From Acidobacteriota bacterium (lineage in GTDB: Bacteria; Acidobacteriota; Thermoanaerobaculia; Thermoanaerobaculales; Thermoanaerobaculaceae), in NCBI GenBank assembly GCA_016213675.1, contig JACQZW010000025.1:1-64000 (forward strand): DNA of 64,000 bases, given 5' to 3'. The notes below the pieces were generated by a model. It searched no databases and had not been told where the DNA came from. It saw only the letters and a list, made by a program, of their open reading frames with translations. This document shows positions 27,823 to 37,877 of this stretch, piece by piece. The position numbers and the translations under genes are program-made. Every line of letters begins with the position of its first letter. Position 1 is the first letter of the stretch.

Positions 27823-27970
27823 CAACCCTGGGTGGTTGGGGGGCAACCCCGGAAGGGTGGGCGGGTGTGCAACCCTGGGTGGAGGGGTGGGCGTGCACCC
27901 CTGGGTGGGCGGTCGGGAGTGCAACCCTGGAAGGGTGGGTGGGTGTGCAAGCCTGGGCGGGTGGGCGGGT
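27823..27970. repeat. 26-bp G-rich tandem repeat, locus 1
   Basis: Units start at 27823, 27844, 27870, 27896, 27922 and 27948; the middle four are exactly 26 bases. Consensus begins CAACCCTGG and continues with runs of GGGTGGGCGGG. The last unit ends in a perfect G-quadruplex motif, GGGCGGGTGGGCGGG (27955-27969). A related array is at 38974-39077. No gene is seen in 27738-27996. Confidence 0.85.
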
Positions 27971-27974
27971 ACGC

Positions 27975-27980
27975 TAGACT
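27975..27980 (+). promoter_or_regulatory. -10 box of secreted-protein gene
   Basis: TAGACT begins 5 bases after the G-quadruplex motif. The Shine-Dalgarno GGAGGT (27988-27993) and ATG 27997 follow. Confidence 0.45.
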
Positions 27981-27996
27981 CTCCGCGGAGGTAGGC

Positions 27997-29046
27997 ATGA
28001 AGCTGTCTCGACTCGGTTTCGCGTTCACCATGCTCTTGGCCGCAGGCAACGCGTCGGCGGGGTTCCGTGCCGCGGACATGGTGATCATCCCGGCGGCCGC
28101 GTACATCGTCGGCCTGAACAGTTCGGACTGGCGCACCGACGTCGAGATCACCAACGTCGACACGGTCGCGGTCGACGTGGAGGTCGTCCTGCTGCCCTCG
28201 GGATTCACGAGCAACGCGCTGTGGTTCAACAACATCGCGAACCACCTCGGGGGCCGGACGTCAGACGGCTTCGGTCACGTCAACGACAAGCTCAAGGACA
28301 TCGCGCCGGGTGCGACCGTCACCATCGACGACATCATCAAGACGACCTGGGGCGCCGGCTTCACCAGCGGGGTCAAGGGCGCCTTGCTGATCTTCGCGTT
28401 CGAGGCGAACAGCTTCACCCAGACCGCTCCGCCGGGCGGGCGACCGAAGAAGGTGGTGGTCAACTCGCGGACCTACAACCTCGGCAAGAACGCCGAGGAC
28501 GAGGACACCACCTACGGGCAGCAGGTCCCCGGGATCCCGTGGTACGACTACATCGACCCGCACCAGCAGTCCCGCGGCTTCGATCACATGGTCTTCACCG
28601 GGATCCGCGAGGACGCGAGCTATCGTACGGCGATCGGGCTGGTGAACATCTCCGACCGCCTGACGTCCATCCAGGTCGGCATGAAGCTGACGGCTCCGGA
28701 CGGGACGGTCCTGGAGGACCGGACGATCCTGATGTTGCCCCTGGCGCACACCCAGTACGACAACGCGGTGCTGACCTACTTCGGCCTGCCGCTCGATCCT
28801 CCGGTCGTGGGCGCGAAGCTGACCGTCTCGGTCCTGGGGTGGCAATCGTCCGCCGATGCCCCGGTGCCGGCGCTCATCGCCTACGTGTCGCGGATCGACA
28901 ACAACACCAACGACCCGGTGTTCATCGAGGGCGCGTGGGAGAAGGAGTTGTCCTGGGAGTGCGTCTACAACGGCGAGTGCAACGCCGCGACCGGGATCCC
29001 GATGCGGCCCGGGACGGTGCGCCCGCTCTCACCGCCGACGCCCTGA
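27997..29046 (+). CDS. Secreted protein of unknown function
   Basis: 349 residues. Cleavable signal peptide (MKLSRLGFAFTMLLAAGNASA, then GFRA). The mature part is strand-rich, with WRTDVEITNVDTVAVDVEVVLLPSG and YRTAIGLVNISDRLTSIQVGMKL, a pattern of two related beta-sandwich-like halves. Two Cys (WECVYNGEC) near the C-terminus could form a disulfide. Not recognised; probably periplasmic or exported. GGAGGT lies 4 bases before the ATG. It is followed by a ferredoxin gene with its own promoter, so no operon. Confidence 0.75.
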   Translation: MKLSRLGFAFTMLLAAGNASAGFRAADMVIIPAAAYIVGLNSSDWRTDVEITNVDTVAVDVEVVLLPSGFTSNALWFNNIANHLGGRTSDGFGHVNDKLKDIAPGATVTIDDIIKTTWGAGFTSGVKGALLIFAFEANSFTQTAPPGGRPKKVVVNSRTYNLGKNAEDEDTTYGQQVPGIPWYDYIDPHQQSRGFDHMVFTGIREDASYRTAIGLVNISDRLTSIQVGMKLTAPDGTVLEDRTILMLPLAHTQYDNAVLTYFGLPLDPPVVGAKLTVSVLGWQSSADAPVPALIAYVSRIDNNTNDPVFIEGAWEKELSWECVYNGECNAATGIPMRPGTVRPLSPPTP

Positions 29047-29073
29047 GCCGGACCGGACGCTCGGCCGGTTTTG

Positions 29074-29082
29074 TGCTACCAT
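29074..29082 (+). promoter_or_regulatory. Extended -10 promoter of ferredoxin gene
   Basis: TGCTACCAT is an extended -10 (TG-N-TACCAT); start ATG 29136 lies 54 bases downstream. No -35 needed. Confidence 0.55.
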
Positions 29083-29135
29083 TCGCGCCCGACTGCACGA
29101 CCGGTGACGGCGCTGCGGGGAAAGGGGCTGACGAG

Positions 29136-29369
29136 ATGGCGAACAAGGACGACAAGCTTGGCGACAACGTACCCGGAAAGTGGTACGTTGACTCGAGCTG
29201 CATCGACTGCGACGTGTGCCGCACGACCGCGCCGAACAACTTCAAGGCCAACGAGGACGAGGGCTTCTCCTACGTGGCCAAGCAACCCGAGAACGGCGAG
29301 GAAGAGGCGCAGTGCAACGAGGCGAAGGCCTCCTGCCCGGTCGAGGCGATCGGCGACGACGGCGAGTAA
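29136..29369 (+). CDS. Single-cluster [4Fe-4S] ferredoxin
   Basis: 77 residues, acidic. Cluster ligands are in CIDCDVCRTTAP and CPVEAIGDDGE, the pattern C-x2-C-x2-C ... C-P of monocluster bacterial ferredoxins. A further Cys is in EAQCNEAKASC. It is a soluble one-electron carrier; partner unknown. The start follows a purine-rich GGGGAAAGGGG stretch. A hairpin terminator follows the stop by 19 bases. Confidence 0.88.
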   Translation: MANKDDKLGDNVPGKWYVDSSCIDCDVCRTTAPNNFKANEDEGFSYVAKQPENGEEEAQCNEAKASCPVEAIGDDGE

Positions 29370-29387
29370 GCTCGCCCGGCGCTCGCA

Positions 29388-29424
29388 AGGAAGGCCAGCC
29401 GCGAGGTTGGCCTTTCTGCGTTTT
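29388..29424 (+). terminator. Intrinsic terminator after ferredoxin gene
   Basis: A 13-bp stem (29388-29400 with 29405-29417, two G-U pairs) with GCGA loop, followed by GCGTTTT. Confidence 0.75.
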
Positions 29425-29457
29425 GGGCGCCCCCCGGCGCCTGTTCCATCCATTCAC

Positions 29458-29486
29458 TTGACACCCCGGGGCTCGCTTCCTACGCT
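29458..29486 (+). promoter_or_regulatory. Sigma-70 promoter of hydroxyacyl-CoA dehydrogenase
   Basis: TTGACA (29458-29463), 17-base spacer, TACGCT (29481-29486). The Shine-Dalgarno GAGGAGG is followed by ATG 29511. It is one of the best-formed promoters in the window. Confidence 0.75.
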
Positions 29487-29510
29487 GCGTGTCCTGCGAG
29501 GAGGACTCTC

Positions 29511-30374
29511 ATGAGCATCGAGCGGATCGGCGTGGTGGGCGCGGGGCAGATGGGCAACGGCATTGCCCACGTGGCGGCGCTGTCGGGTTTCGGCGTCGTC
29601 CTCTCGGACGTGTCCCGGGAGCTCGTCGACAAGGCGCTCGCCGTCATCGGCAAGAACATGGACCGCCAGGTCGCCAAGGGGGCCATCTCCGCGGACGCCA
29701 AGGCCGAGGCGCTGGCGCGGATCGCCCCGGCGGTCGGCCTGGCCGACCTCGCCTCGTGTCAGCTCGTGGTCGAGGCGGTCGTCGAGGACCTCGACGTCAA
29801 GACCGCGATCTTCCGCGAGCTGGACCGCAGCGCGGCGCCCGAGACGATCCTCGCCTCGAACACGTCGTCGATCTCGATCACCAAGCTCGCCGCCTCGACC
29901 ACGCGGGCGGACCGCTTCATCGGCATGCACTTCATGAACCCGGTCCCGGTCATGCAGCTCGTCGAGGTGATCCGCGGCATCGCGTCCTCCGACGAGACGT
30001 TCAAGGCGGTCGAGGCGACCGCGACACGGATGGGTAAGACTCCGGTGGAGGTCAACGACTTCCCAGGTTTCGTCTCCAACCGGGTCCTGATGCCGATGAT
30101 CAACGAGGCGATCTACGCGGTGTACGAGGGTGTGGGCACGCCGCAGGCGATCGACACCGTGATGAAGCTCGGGATGAATCACCCGATGGGGCCGTTGACG
30201 CTGGCGGACTTCATCGGGCTGGACACCTGCCTGGCCATTCTTCGCGTCCTCCACCAGGGACTCGGCGACCCAAAGTACCGGCCGTGCCCGCTGCTGGTCA
30301 AGATGGTCGACGCCGGCTGGTTCGGCCGCAAGTCCGGGCGCGGCTTCTACGACTACGCCGGGGCGAGAGTCTAG
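29511..30374 (+). CDS. hbd: 3-hydroxybutyryl-CoA dehydrogenase
   Basis: 287 residues. N-terminal NAD-binding GxGxxG ([16 protein letters not shown]), then the C-terminal HCDH signature ([26 protein letters not shown]) and catalytic His-Glu region ([19 protein letters not shown]). It oxidises (S)-3-hydroxybutyryl-CoA in butyrate or polyhydroxybutyrate metabolism, or fatty acid beta-oxidation. It is a single gene with its own promoter; crotonase and thiolase genes are not near. SD GAGGAGG precedes the ATG. A short-word repeat follows the stop. Confidence 0.93.
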   Translation: MSIERIGVVGAGQMGNGIAHVAALSGFGVVLSDVSRELVDKALAVIGKNMDRQVAKGAISADAKAEALARIAPAVGLADLASCQLVVEAVVEDLDVKTAIFRELDRSAAPETILASNTSSISITKLAASTTRADRFIGMHFMNPVPVMQLVEVIRGIASSDETFKAVEATATRMGKTPVEVNDFPGFVSNRVLMPMINEAIYAVYEGVGTPQAIDTVMKLGMNHPMGPLTLADFIGLDTCLAILRVLHQGLGDPKYRPCPLLVKMVDAGWFGRKSGRGFYDYAGARV

Positions 30375-30410
30375 CCGGCGTGGCGTAAGCGGGGTGGTCG
30401 AGGTGGTCAA

Positions 30411-30505
30411 GAGTCGAGAGTCGAGAGTCGAGAAAGGACTCCTGTCACCCGGGATGCTCGGGTGGGTGGGGGAAGCCCTCGACTCTCGACGCTCGACCCT
30501 CGACC
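30411..30505. repeat. Short-word inverted repeat (GAGTCGA word)
   Basis: Three perfect GAGTCGA heptamers (30411-30431) face a complementary arm of CTCGACT/CTCGACG/CTCGACC words (30477-30504). A G-rich stretch (GGGTGGGTGGGGG, 30460-30472) sits in the loop. Confidence 0.85.
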
Positions 30506-30520
30506 GGGTGGGTGGGCGGG
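30506..30520 (+). promoter_or_regulatory. Perfect G-quadruplex motif at start codon
   Basis: GGGTGGGTGGGCGGG has four G3 runs with 1-base loops, ending one base before ATG 30522. It occupies the position of the Shine-Dalgarno sequence of the TPR gene, on the mRNA strand. Confidence 0.6.
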
Positions 30521-30521
30521 C

Positions 30522-32381
30522 ATGACCGTCCTCTGCCAGTGGTGCGGGGTGGCGAACCCCGATGGGCGGGAGGTCTGCCTGCGCTGCAACTCCCCGCTGC
30601 TCGTCGTCTCGGGCACCGACGCCGAGCTCGCCGCGGAGCCGCTGCTCGACGAGGACGACGGCGAGGCGGAGCGCGAGAAGGAGGCGTTCGACGAGCACGT
30701 CCTCGAGCGCCTGTCGGCCGGCGAGGAGGCGCTCAAGCGCCTGCACGCGGCGCTCGGTCACGTCGACGAGCGGGTCACGGAGCTCGAGCGCAGCGTGTCG
30801 TTGCTCGACTCCGGTGTCCAGGCGCTGATCGAGCTCCTCGACCGTCGCAAGGTCATCCGCGAGACCGAGGTGATCGCGGCCTGGGAGCGGGCGGCGACCA
30901 CCGAGATGGCCCGCGAGGAGCTGCTCGACAAGCTGCGCGAGCGTCGCGAGGTCGTGGTGTCGCGGGCACGGACGCTGGGCCCGGCTGCGGCGAGCGCCTG
31001 CGCGCGCGCGTTGCAGTCGGCCGAGCTGGCGCTGCTCGCCGGGCAGCCGCGGCGCGCCGCCGAGGCGCTGGCCGGGGCGCTGCGGCGGGTCGGTCGCCAC
31101 CCCGAGTTGGCCGGGCTGCTCGGGGAGCTCGCCTTCGAGCGTGGCGACCTGCCGGCCGCCGAGGGGTACTTCCGCCAGGTCGCCGGCTGGGACCCCAAGA
31201 ACCTCGAGGCGCACATCTACCTCGGGACCATCCTCGCCGACTCGGGGCGGGAGTCGGAGGGCGAGGCGCAGCTCGAACGCGCCGTGGCCCTCGCGCCGGA
31301 GAGCTTTCTGCCCCACTTCGCCCTCGGAGCGATGCACGCGGCTGCCGGGCGGGCCGTCGAGGCGCGCCGCAACCTGCGCCGGGCGGTCGAGCGCGAGAAG
31401 ATCCCGCAGGCGTTCTTCCTCCTCGGCGTGGTCGAGCTCGATTCCGGTCACGCCGGCGCCGCCGCGAAGGCCCTGGAGCGGGCCGTCGCCCTCGACGGTG
31501 AGTTCGAGGACGCCATCTACTACCTCGGCATGGCCTACCTGGAGCGGGGCTGGAACCGCAAGGCGCTGGAGTGCTTCAACCGCGTCCTCGAGCTCGACCC
31601 GCAGCGCCTGCAGTACCAGGAGGCGGTGCGGTTGGTGGCGGGCAACGATCCGACCGTCCCCAAGCTGCCACCCGAGGCGGAGCAGTTGTTGCGCGAGGCG
31701 TCGGCGGCGGTCGAGGCCGGCGAGATCGACCGGGCGCTCGCCGAGCTGCAGCGCGCCGCCGGCATCGCCGACCACCCGAGCGTCCTCGCCTCGCTGGCGC
31801 TCCTCGCTGCGGCGGCGGGCTCGAACCGGCAGGCACTCGCCGCGGCGCACCGCCTGCTGCGAGACGGGGTGGGTGGGGCGGCCGGTTTGGCGGCGTGGAC
31901 GGCGCTCCTCGAGACGCTGCGGGCATCGCGCCGGCACGGCGCGGTCGCGACCTGGGGGCGGCGGTTGCTGGAGCAGGGGAGCGGGCCGATCGAGCGTGGC
32001 CTCGCCGCCTACGAGCTGGCGCTCGCCGAGCTGGAACGGGGTGGCGACCTGACCTCCGCCATGGAGTACGCCCACACCTCGCTCGAACTCATCCCGCGCG
32101 AGCTGCGGCAGTATCCGCTGGCGGCGCTCGGCCGCATCCACCTGGCCCGCGAGGAGTACTCGGACGCGGTGGACTACCTCGAGCAGGCCGCCGCGTTGTC
32201 GGAGGCGCCGTCGATCCTGGCTCTCCTCGGCCTGGCGCTGCTCGGCGCCGGCGACGGCGAGCGAGCGCGCGAGGTGCTGCACAAGAGCCGCGGAACCGCG
32301 GTCGGGGACTTGAAGACTGATGTGCTCACCCACCTTGCGCGGGTGGGCTGGCTGGGCGGCCGAGGCCGCCGGAAGGGGTAG
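30522..32381 (+). CDS. Zinc-ribbon TPR protein
   Basis: 619 residues. N-terminal zinc ribbon CQWCGVANPDGREVCLRC (residues 5-22), an acidic linker, a coiled-coil (about residues 45-150), then around 10 TPR-like helical repeats (e.g. EAHIYLGTILADSGRESEGE, FLLGVVELDSGHAGAAAKAL). No membrane segment or enzyme domain. Probably a scaffold. The gene ends 2 bases before proS, so the two are probably co-transcribed. There is no usual Shine-Dalgarno sequence: the start abuts a G-quadruplex motif. Confidence 0.8.
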   Translation: MTVLCQWCGVANPDGREVCLRCNSPLLVVSGTDAELAAEPLLDEDDGEAEREKEAFDEHVLERLSAGEEALKRLHAALGHVDERVTELERSVSLLDSGVQALIELLDRRKVIRETEVIAAWERAATTEMAREELLDKLRERREVVVSRARTLGPAAASACARALQSAELALLAGQPRRAAEALAGALRRVGRHPELAGLLGELAFERGDLPAAEGYFRQVAGWDPKNLEAHIYLGTILADSGRESEGEAQLERAVALAPESFLPHFALGAMHAAAGRAVEARRNLRRAVEREKIPQAFFLLGVVELDSGHAGAAAKALERAVALDGEFEDAIYYLGMAYLERGWNRKALECFNRVLELDPQRLQYQEAVRLVAGNDPTVPKLPPEAEQLLREASAAVEAGEIDRALAELQRAAGIADHPSVLASLALLAAAAGSNRQALAAAHRLLRDGVGGAAGLAAWTALLETLRASRRHGAVATWGRRLLEQGSGPIERGLAAYELALAELERGGDLTSAMEYAHTSLELIPRELRQYPLAALGRIHLAREEYSDAVDYLEQAAALSEAPSILALLGLALLGAGDGERAREVLHKSRGTAVGDLKTDVLTHLARVGWLGGRGRRKG

Positions 32382-32383
32382 AC

Positions 32384-34096
<1,713 letters not shown>

Positions 34097-34175
34097 CGCC
34101 TCCGCGTGGTCGGGTTTCGCAGTGACCCACCCGCAGGGGGTGACGCCGTCGCCGCCGCGCGGGTCGTGCCCGTGA

Positions 34176-34679
34176 TCACTGCTCGAAGCTGAAACGACCG
34201 GAGCACTCGGGGAGCGGCGGCGCCCCGACGATCCTCGGCGCCGCCTGCTCGGCCGAAGTGGCGATCCGGACGATGCCGAGCAGGCCCTTCAGCTTCGTCT
34301 TGCTGCTGCACTCGACGTCGAGGGTCTGCGGCGCGTCCCCGTGCCAGGGAAACGGCCTCGGCGAGGGCACGCCGAGCGTCCGGGGCAGTCCGCGCATGCA
34401 CGTGCACGTCGCGTCTGCCGCGCTCAGCTCTAGCGTGTAGACCTGGATCCGAGGCGCCGGTGTGAGCGTGATCATCCCGCGGTAGCGAAACGGCGACGGC
34501 TCGACACCGCGTGTCGAAGGCGGCGGAACAAGCCCCAACGCACCGGAGACCCGGCACGGTGCCCGGTCGACCACCTGCGGCGTGGGTGCGGCGCCGGCCA
34601 GTGTGGGGATCGCAAGCAGCGCGATCGAGCTTACCGCCATGACGGCTCGGTTCATGGTGGTTCGCATCAAGTCGTCCAT
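34176..34679 (-). CDS. Secreted protein of unknown function
   Basis: 167 residues if started at ATG 34679, 7 bases after the stop of the upstream gene; ATG 34664 is an alternative (MRTTMNRAVMAVSSIALL). Signal peptide ends near LAGAAPTP. Cys residues (APCRVSG, CTCMRG, VECSSK, PECSGR) suggest disulfides in the periplasm. Not recognised. It follows the stalk-domain protein gene closely and is probably in one operon with it. Confidence 0.65.
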   Translation of the reverse strand: MDDLMRTTMNRAVMAVSSIALLAIPTLAGAAPTPQVVDRAPCRVSGALGLVPPPSTRGVEPSPFRYRGMITLTPAPRIQVYTLELSAADATCTCMRGLPRTLGVPSPRPFPWHGDAPQTLDVECSSKTKLKGLLGIVRIATSAEQAAPRIVGAPPLPECSGRFSFEQ

Positions 34680-34686
34680 TCCGGCG

Positions 34687-35208
34687 TCAGCGGAACGCCA
34701 GCGGGTCGCCGGGGCCACCGTGGGGCAGCACCCACATGTTCTTCGAAGGGTCGAGACGTGCCGTTCCGCCGAGCAGCTTGGCGAGCAGGGGCAGCGGCAT
34801 CAGTGGGCTTGGGCGGAGCAGGATCCGCTCGAAATCCTCGGTCATCACATCGCCGCCACCGAGCCGGAGCATGACGCCGGTCCGGCCGGCGGCCTGACCT
34901 GCGGCGACGTTCGACCTCGTGAGCACGGGTGATCCGGGGTTGATTTTGAGGACACCGCCCTGGCCCGGGGTGATGGTGAGCCTGCGTCCCGGGAGGTCGA
35001 CCTGCAACGTGCCGCCCAGCGCCCTCGCGAGGTCGGCGAGCGGTATGCAGGGGACGCCCTGCTCCATGACCAGGTTGCGGCTGATCAACGAGACAGGCTT
35101 GTCCTCGATGATGATGCCGGCCGACGAAACAACCGGGACGGCCAGGATCGCCGCCGCGATGGCGAGCCAGCCGGAATGTGGCCTTCTTGCCGGGATCCGA
35201 TCAGGCAT
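34687..35208 (-). CDS. Secreted stalk-domain protein (Cu amine oxidase N-like)
   Basis: 173 residues. Signal peptide ends near VSSAG. Two copies of the copper-amine-oxidase N-terminal-like (stalk) fold: GVPCIPLADLARALGGTLQVDLPGRRLTITPG and LMPLPLLAKLLGGTARLDPSKNMWVLP. Such domains bind walls or partner proteins in Firmicutes, Acidobacteria and others. AGGAG lies 7 bases before ATG 35208. The first of two inverted-repeat elements begins 58 bases upstream. Confidence 0.7.
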   Translation of the reverse strand: MPDRIPARRPHSGWLAIAAAILAVPVVSSAGIIIEDKPVSLISRNLVMEQGVPCIPLADLARALGGTLQVDLPGRRLTITPGQGGVLKINPGSPVLTRSNVAAGQAAGRTGVMLRLGGGDVMTEDFERILLRPSPLMPLPLLAKLLGGTARLDPSKNMWVLPHGGPGDPLAFR

Positions 35209-35265
35209 GTCCGTGCTCCTTCCTACAGGTGACAACGCCGCCGGGTGCCCGACTGCACAGTTCGC

Positions 35266-35361
35266 GGGGTCAGGTCTTGTACTATGTGAGTTGGTCGTGG
35301 GGCTGCACCTGGAACGACGTCGCTGCAAGTGCTTAACCCCCATACTACAAGACCTGACCCC
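35266..35361. repeat. Inverted-repeat element A (REP/RAYT-like)
   Basis: Arms 35266-35286 and 35341-35361 are complementary at 20 of 21 positions (start GGGGTCAGGTCTTGTACTATG). Element B at 35917-36012 carries the same two arms in the opposite order. Confidence 0.85.
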
Positions 35362-35372
35362 GGGTGTGCGGG

Positions 35373-35864
35373 TCAGGTCTTGGGGAAGTCGAGCACGAGC
35401 TTGCAGCCGTCGACCCACTTGCGCAGACGGTTGTTGGCACGCTTCGTCGACGGCTCGGGGAGTTGCTGGCCGGTGTCGACGTGCGCGTCGGCGAGCTTCC
35501 GGTCGAACACCTTGACGGGGTTCTGCGTCGTTCCGACACCGTTCGCCCAGAACGCTCCCGGGGCGAGGTTGAACGCCTGGAATCCCTTGTCGACCTCGAC
35601 GCCCGCGACCTTGATCGAGTAGCCGAGCGTCTTGGTGATGGGCCTGGTGCCGAGGTTCGTGTAACGCACCCAGAGCTGGCAAGTCTGGGGGTCGACCCAC
35701 ACGTCGTTCACGGCGATGTCATAGACCTGCTTGACCGCGGGGGTCGCTGGTGCGGGTGGCGCGGTGGTTGCGGGACCGGGAGTCGGCGGAGCGGCGGGCG
35801 ATCCCACGACAGCAAGCACGGCGACCAGAGCCGCCATGACGAGTACGGTGCGGGTGATGGGCAT
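35373..35864 (-). CDS. Secreted protein inside composite repeat element
   Basis: 163 residues. Signal peptide MPITRTVLVMAALVAVLAVV, cleavage near GSPA, followed by a Pro/Thr/Ala linker and a beta-sandwich domain (VYDIAVNDVWVDPQTCQLWVRYTNLGTRPITKTL) like CARDB/cell-adhesion modules. Two Cys (QTCQL, DGCKL) could pair. AGGAGG is 5 bases before ATG 35864. The C-terminal residues DFPKT and the stop are encoded by a half-copy of the inverted-repeat arm. Function unknown. Confidence 0.65.
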   Translation of the reverse strand: MPITRTVLVMAALVAVLAVVGSPAAPPTPGPATTAPPAPATPAVKQVYDIAVNDVWVDPQTCQLWVRYTNLGTRPITKTLGYSIKVAGVEVDKGFQAFNLAPGAFWANGVGTTQNPVKVFDRKLADAHVDTGQQLPEPSTKRANNRLRKWVDGCKLVLDFPKT

Positions 35865-35916
35865 GGTCACCTCCTGATCGGGACAACGTCAACGGTGGCA
35901 AGAACGCACAGCAAAC

Positions 35917-36012
35917 GGGGTCAGGTCTTGTAGTATGTGGGTTGTGGCACCGCGTCGGGACCGGCCCGGGCTGACAGTCGCAGCGAACTCACATAGTACA
36001 AGACCTGACCCC
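35917..36012. repeat. Inverted-repeat element B (REP/RAYT-like)
   Basis: Arms 35917-35943 and 35986-36012 are complementary at about 25 of 27 positions. The right arm is the exact reverse complement of 35266-35292 in element A over 27 bases. B ends in the stop codon of the cytochrome gene. Confidence 0.85.
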
Positions 36013-37823
36013 TACGTCCGGAAGGCGTGGCACTCGGCGCAGGGCCCGCCGTCGGTCATGTGGTCCTTCTTGTCCTCGTGACAGGTCAGGCAGGCGTCGC
36101 GGGCCTTCACCTTCCAGACGTGGTGCTGGTGGCAGTCGGTGCACGCGGCGTCGGGGTGGCCGCCTGCGGTATGCAGCTCGGCCAGCGACTCGTGGCACGC
36201 CTTGCAGTCGTTGATCGGTTGGACCTCCTGCTCCTTCGCGTGGCAGGTGTCGCAGCCCATCGCCATCATCGGCGCGGCGGGGTCGACCTTGTGGCACTCG
36301 GCGCAGTCGGTGGGTGGGCGGAACCCGGCGGCGTGGCAGCGGTTGCACAGCATCGTCGCGTGCGTGCCCTTGAGCGTCCAGGGGTGCCAGTTCTCGGTCG
36401 AGGACGGGACCTCGGCACCGATCGGCGACAGTTTCGACCGCTGCGGCATCGTGTGGCAGATAGTGCAGTCGGTGGTCAGCACCTGGCCCGCCGGGTTGAC
36501 GTGCTTGCCGTCATGGCAGCGGAAGCAGCCGGGCCAGTTGCGGTGGCCGATGTTCGAGGCGTAGGTGGTCCAGTTGACGTTCATCCGCGGGAAGACGCTC
36601 CGGCCGTAGATTTCCGTCACGGTTTCGGCCGCCTGGTCGAGGTCCGCCTTGCGCCCCTGCGCCAGCTCCGGGTACTTCGCCGCGTAGAAGCCGGCGATCT
36701 CCTTGCGGATGCCGGCGACGGCGCTCTCCCGATCGGGATACTCCCGGACCAGCGCGTCGACCGCGACCTTCTTGATCCACGGCAGGTCGGCGGGGATCTG
36801 CCCGGACGACATCGTCTGGTCCACCGCGTACTCGGGGGCGGGGAAGATGTGGGTCGGGCGGTTGTGGCAGTCCATGCAGTCCATGACGTGCTTTTCGAGC
36901 TTCTCGACGGTCGCCTCGTCGGTCTTCGCCTCGGTCGACACGTACTCGTCGCCCGACCCGTCGGCGTGACGGACGGATACCCATGGGATGACTTGGAGCT
37001 TTTCGTCGGACGCGACGTAGGTGATCTGGTTGTCCAGGATCATGTGCCAGTGGATGCCGGCGTTCTGTCCGAGCTTTGGGCTGCCGCCGCCGGTCTTGAC
37101 CAGGAACGTGATTTGCTCGGGGGTGTTCTTCTCGTCGTAGCGGAAGTGCGGGTTGCGGACGAGCTGAGCGCCGTAGAACTTCTGCGGCCAGTGGCACTCC
37201 TCGCACGTCTCGCGGGCCGGGCGGAGGTTCTTGACCGGCACGGCTATCGGTCGCTCGTAGCTGTTCCTCACGACGGCGAGCACCTGGCGCACCCCGGAGA
37301 GCTTCGACTTGACGTACCAGCCCGCGCCCTCGCCGACGTGACAGTCGACACAGCGTACCCGGGCGTGAGGCGACGCAAGGTAGGCCGTGTGCTCGGGTTC
37401 CATCACGGAGTGGCAGACCTTCCCACAAAACGTGACCGACTCGGTGAAGAAGAAACCGTGATAGCTGGCCACCGCGACGACCACGAGAAGCAGGCCGCCC
37501 GCCGCGACCGCGACGGAAAACCTCCGCCGCTGGGCCGGGACGTTGAGGTCGACCCGCGGGTAGGGGGGCGCCTCGGTTGAACCGGTGCGCCGGCGGCGCA
37601 GGCTCTCTCGCCTCATACCCCAGAGGAAGACGAAGAGCCCCAGCCCGACGAAGCCGGGGAGGACGAGGAATGCGAAGATGCCGAGGTAGGGATTTCCCCC
37701 GCGGCCCAGGAACTGGATGACGAGCGTGATGACGATGAGCAGTGCGCTGCCGAACATTACGAGGCCGCCGAAGTAGCTCATCGGGTTGTGGTAGAGCGCC
37801 TGGCGCCGCGGCCGGTCAGCCAT
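36012..37823 (-). CDS. Membrane multihaem cytochrome c, NapC/NirT-like, 13 haem sites
   Basis: 603 residues. Three N-terminal membrane helices, then a NapC/NirT-like region (CGKVCHSVMEPEHTAYL, the first site as C-x3-CH) and the family's SPHARVRCVDCHVGEG. In all there are twelve CxxCH and one CxxxCH, with CAECH the last. It probably oxidises quinol at the membrane and passes electrons through the haem chain to the periplasm, for nitrate, nitrite, sulfur or extracellular acceptors. ATG 37823 was chosen for the first helix; GGGGGA lies upstream. Its stop TAG is completed by the adjacent repeat element B. Acceptor unknown. Confidence 0.88.
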   Translation of the reverse strand: MADRPRRQALYHNPMSYFGGLVMFGSALLIVITLVIQFLGRGGNPYLGIFAFLVLPGFVGLGLFVFLWGMRRESLRRRRTGSTEAPPYPRVDLNVPAQRRRFSVAVAAGGLLLVVVAVASYHGFFFTESVTFCGKVCHSVMEPEHTAYLASPHARVRCVDCHVGEGAGWYVKSKLSGVRQVLAVVRNSYERPIAVPVKNLRPARETCEECHWPQKFYGAQLVRNPHFRYDEKNTPEQITFLVKTGGGSPKLGQNAGIHWHMILDNQITYVASDEKLQVIPWVSVRHADGSGDEYVSTEAKTDEATVEKLEKHVMDCMDCHNRPTHIFPAPEYAVDQTMSSGQIPADLPWIKKVAVDALVREYPDRESAVAGIRKEIAGFYAAKYPELAQGRKADLDQAAETVTEIYGRSVFPRMNVNWTTYASNIGHRNWPGCFRCHDGKHVNPAGQVLTTDCTICHTMPQRSKLSPIGAEVPSSTENWHPWTLKGTHATMLCNRCHAAGFRPPTDCAECHKVDPAAPMMAMGCDTCHAKEQEVQPINDCKACHESLAELHTAGGHPDAACTDCHQHHVWKVKARDACLTCHEDKKDHMTDGGPCAECHAFRT

Positions 37824-37877
37824 CTTCGATGTCCCCCTGGCGACAGTGTAGACGGCTCGCCACGGGAACGTCACGTT

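Larger units (their letters stand above)
35266..36012. mobile_element. Composite element: gene flanked by inverted IR elements
   Basis: Element A (35266-35361) and element B (35917-36012) are each about 96 bases, in opposite orientation, and flank one secreted-protein gene. The right end of B is the last base of the TAG stop codon of the cytochrome gene. A partial arm (GGGTCAGGTCTTG, 35370-35382) forms the 3' end of the passenger gene. No transposase is inside, so mobilisation would be in trans; REP-associated tyrosine transposases use similar hairpin ends. Confidence 0.55.
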
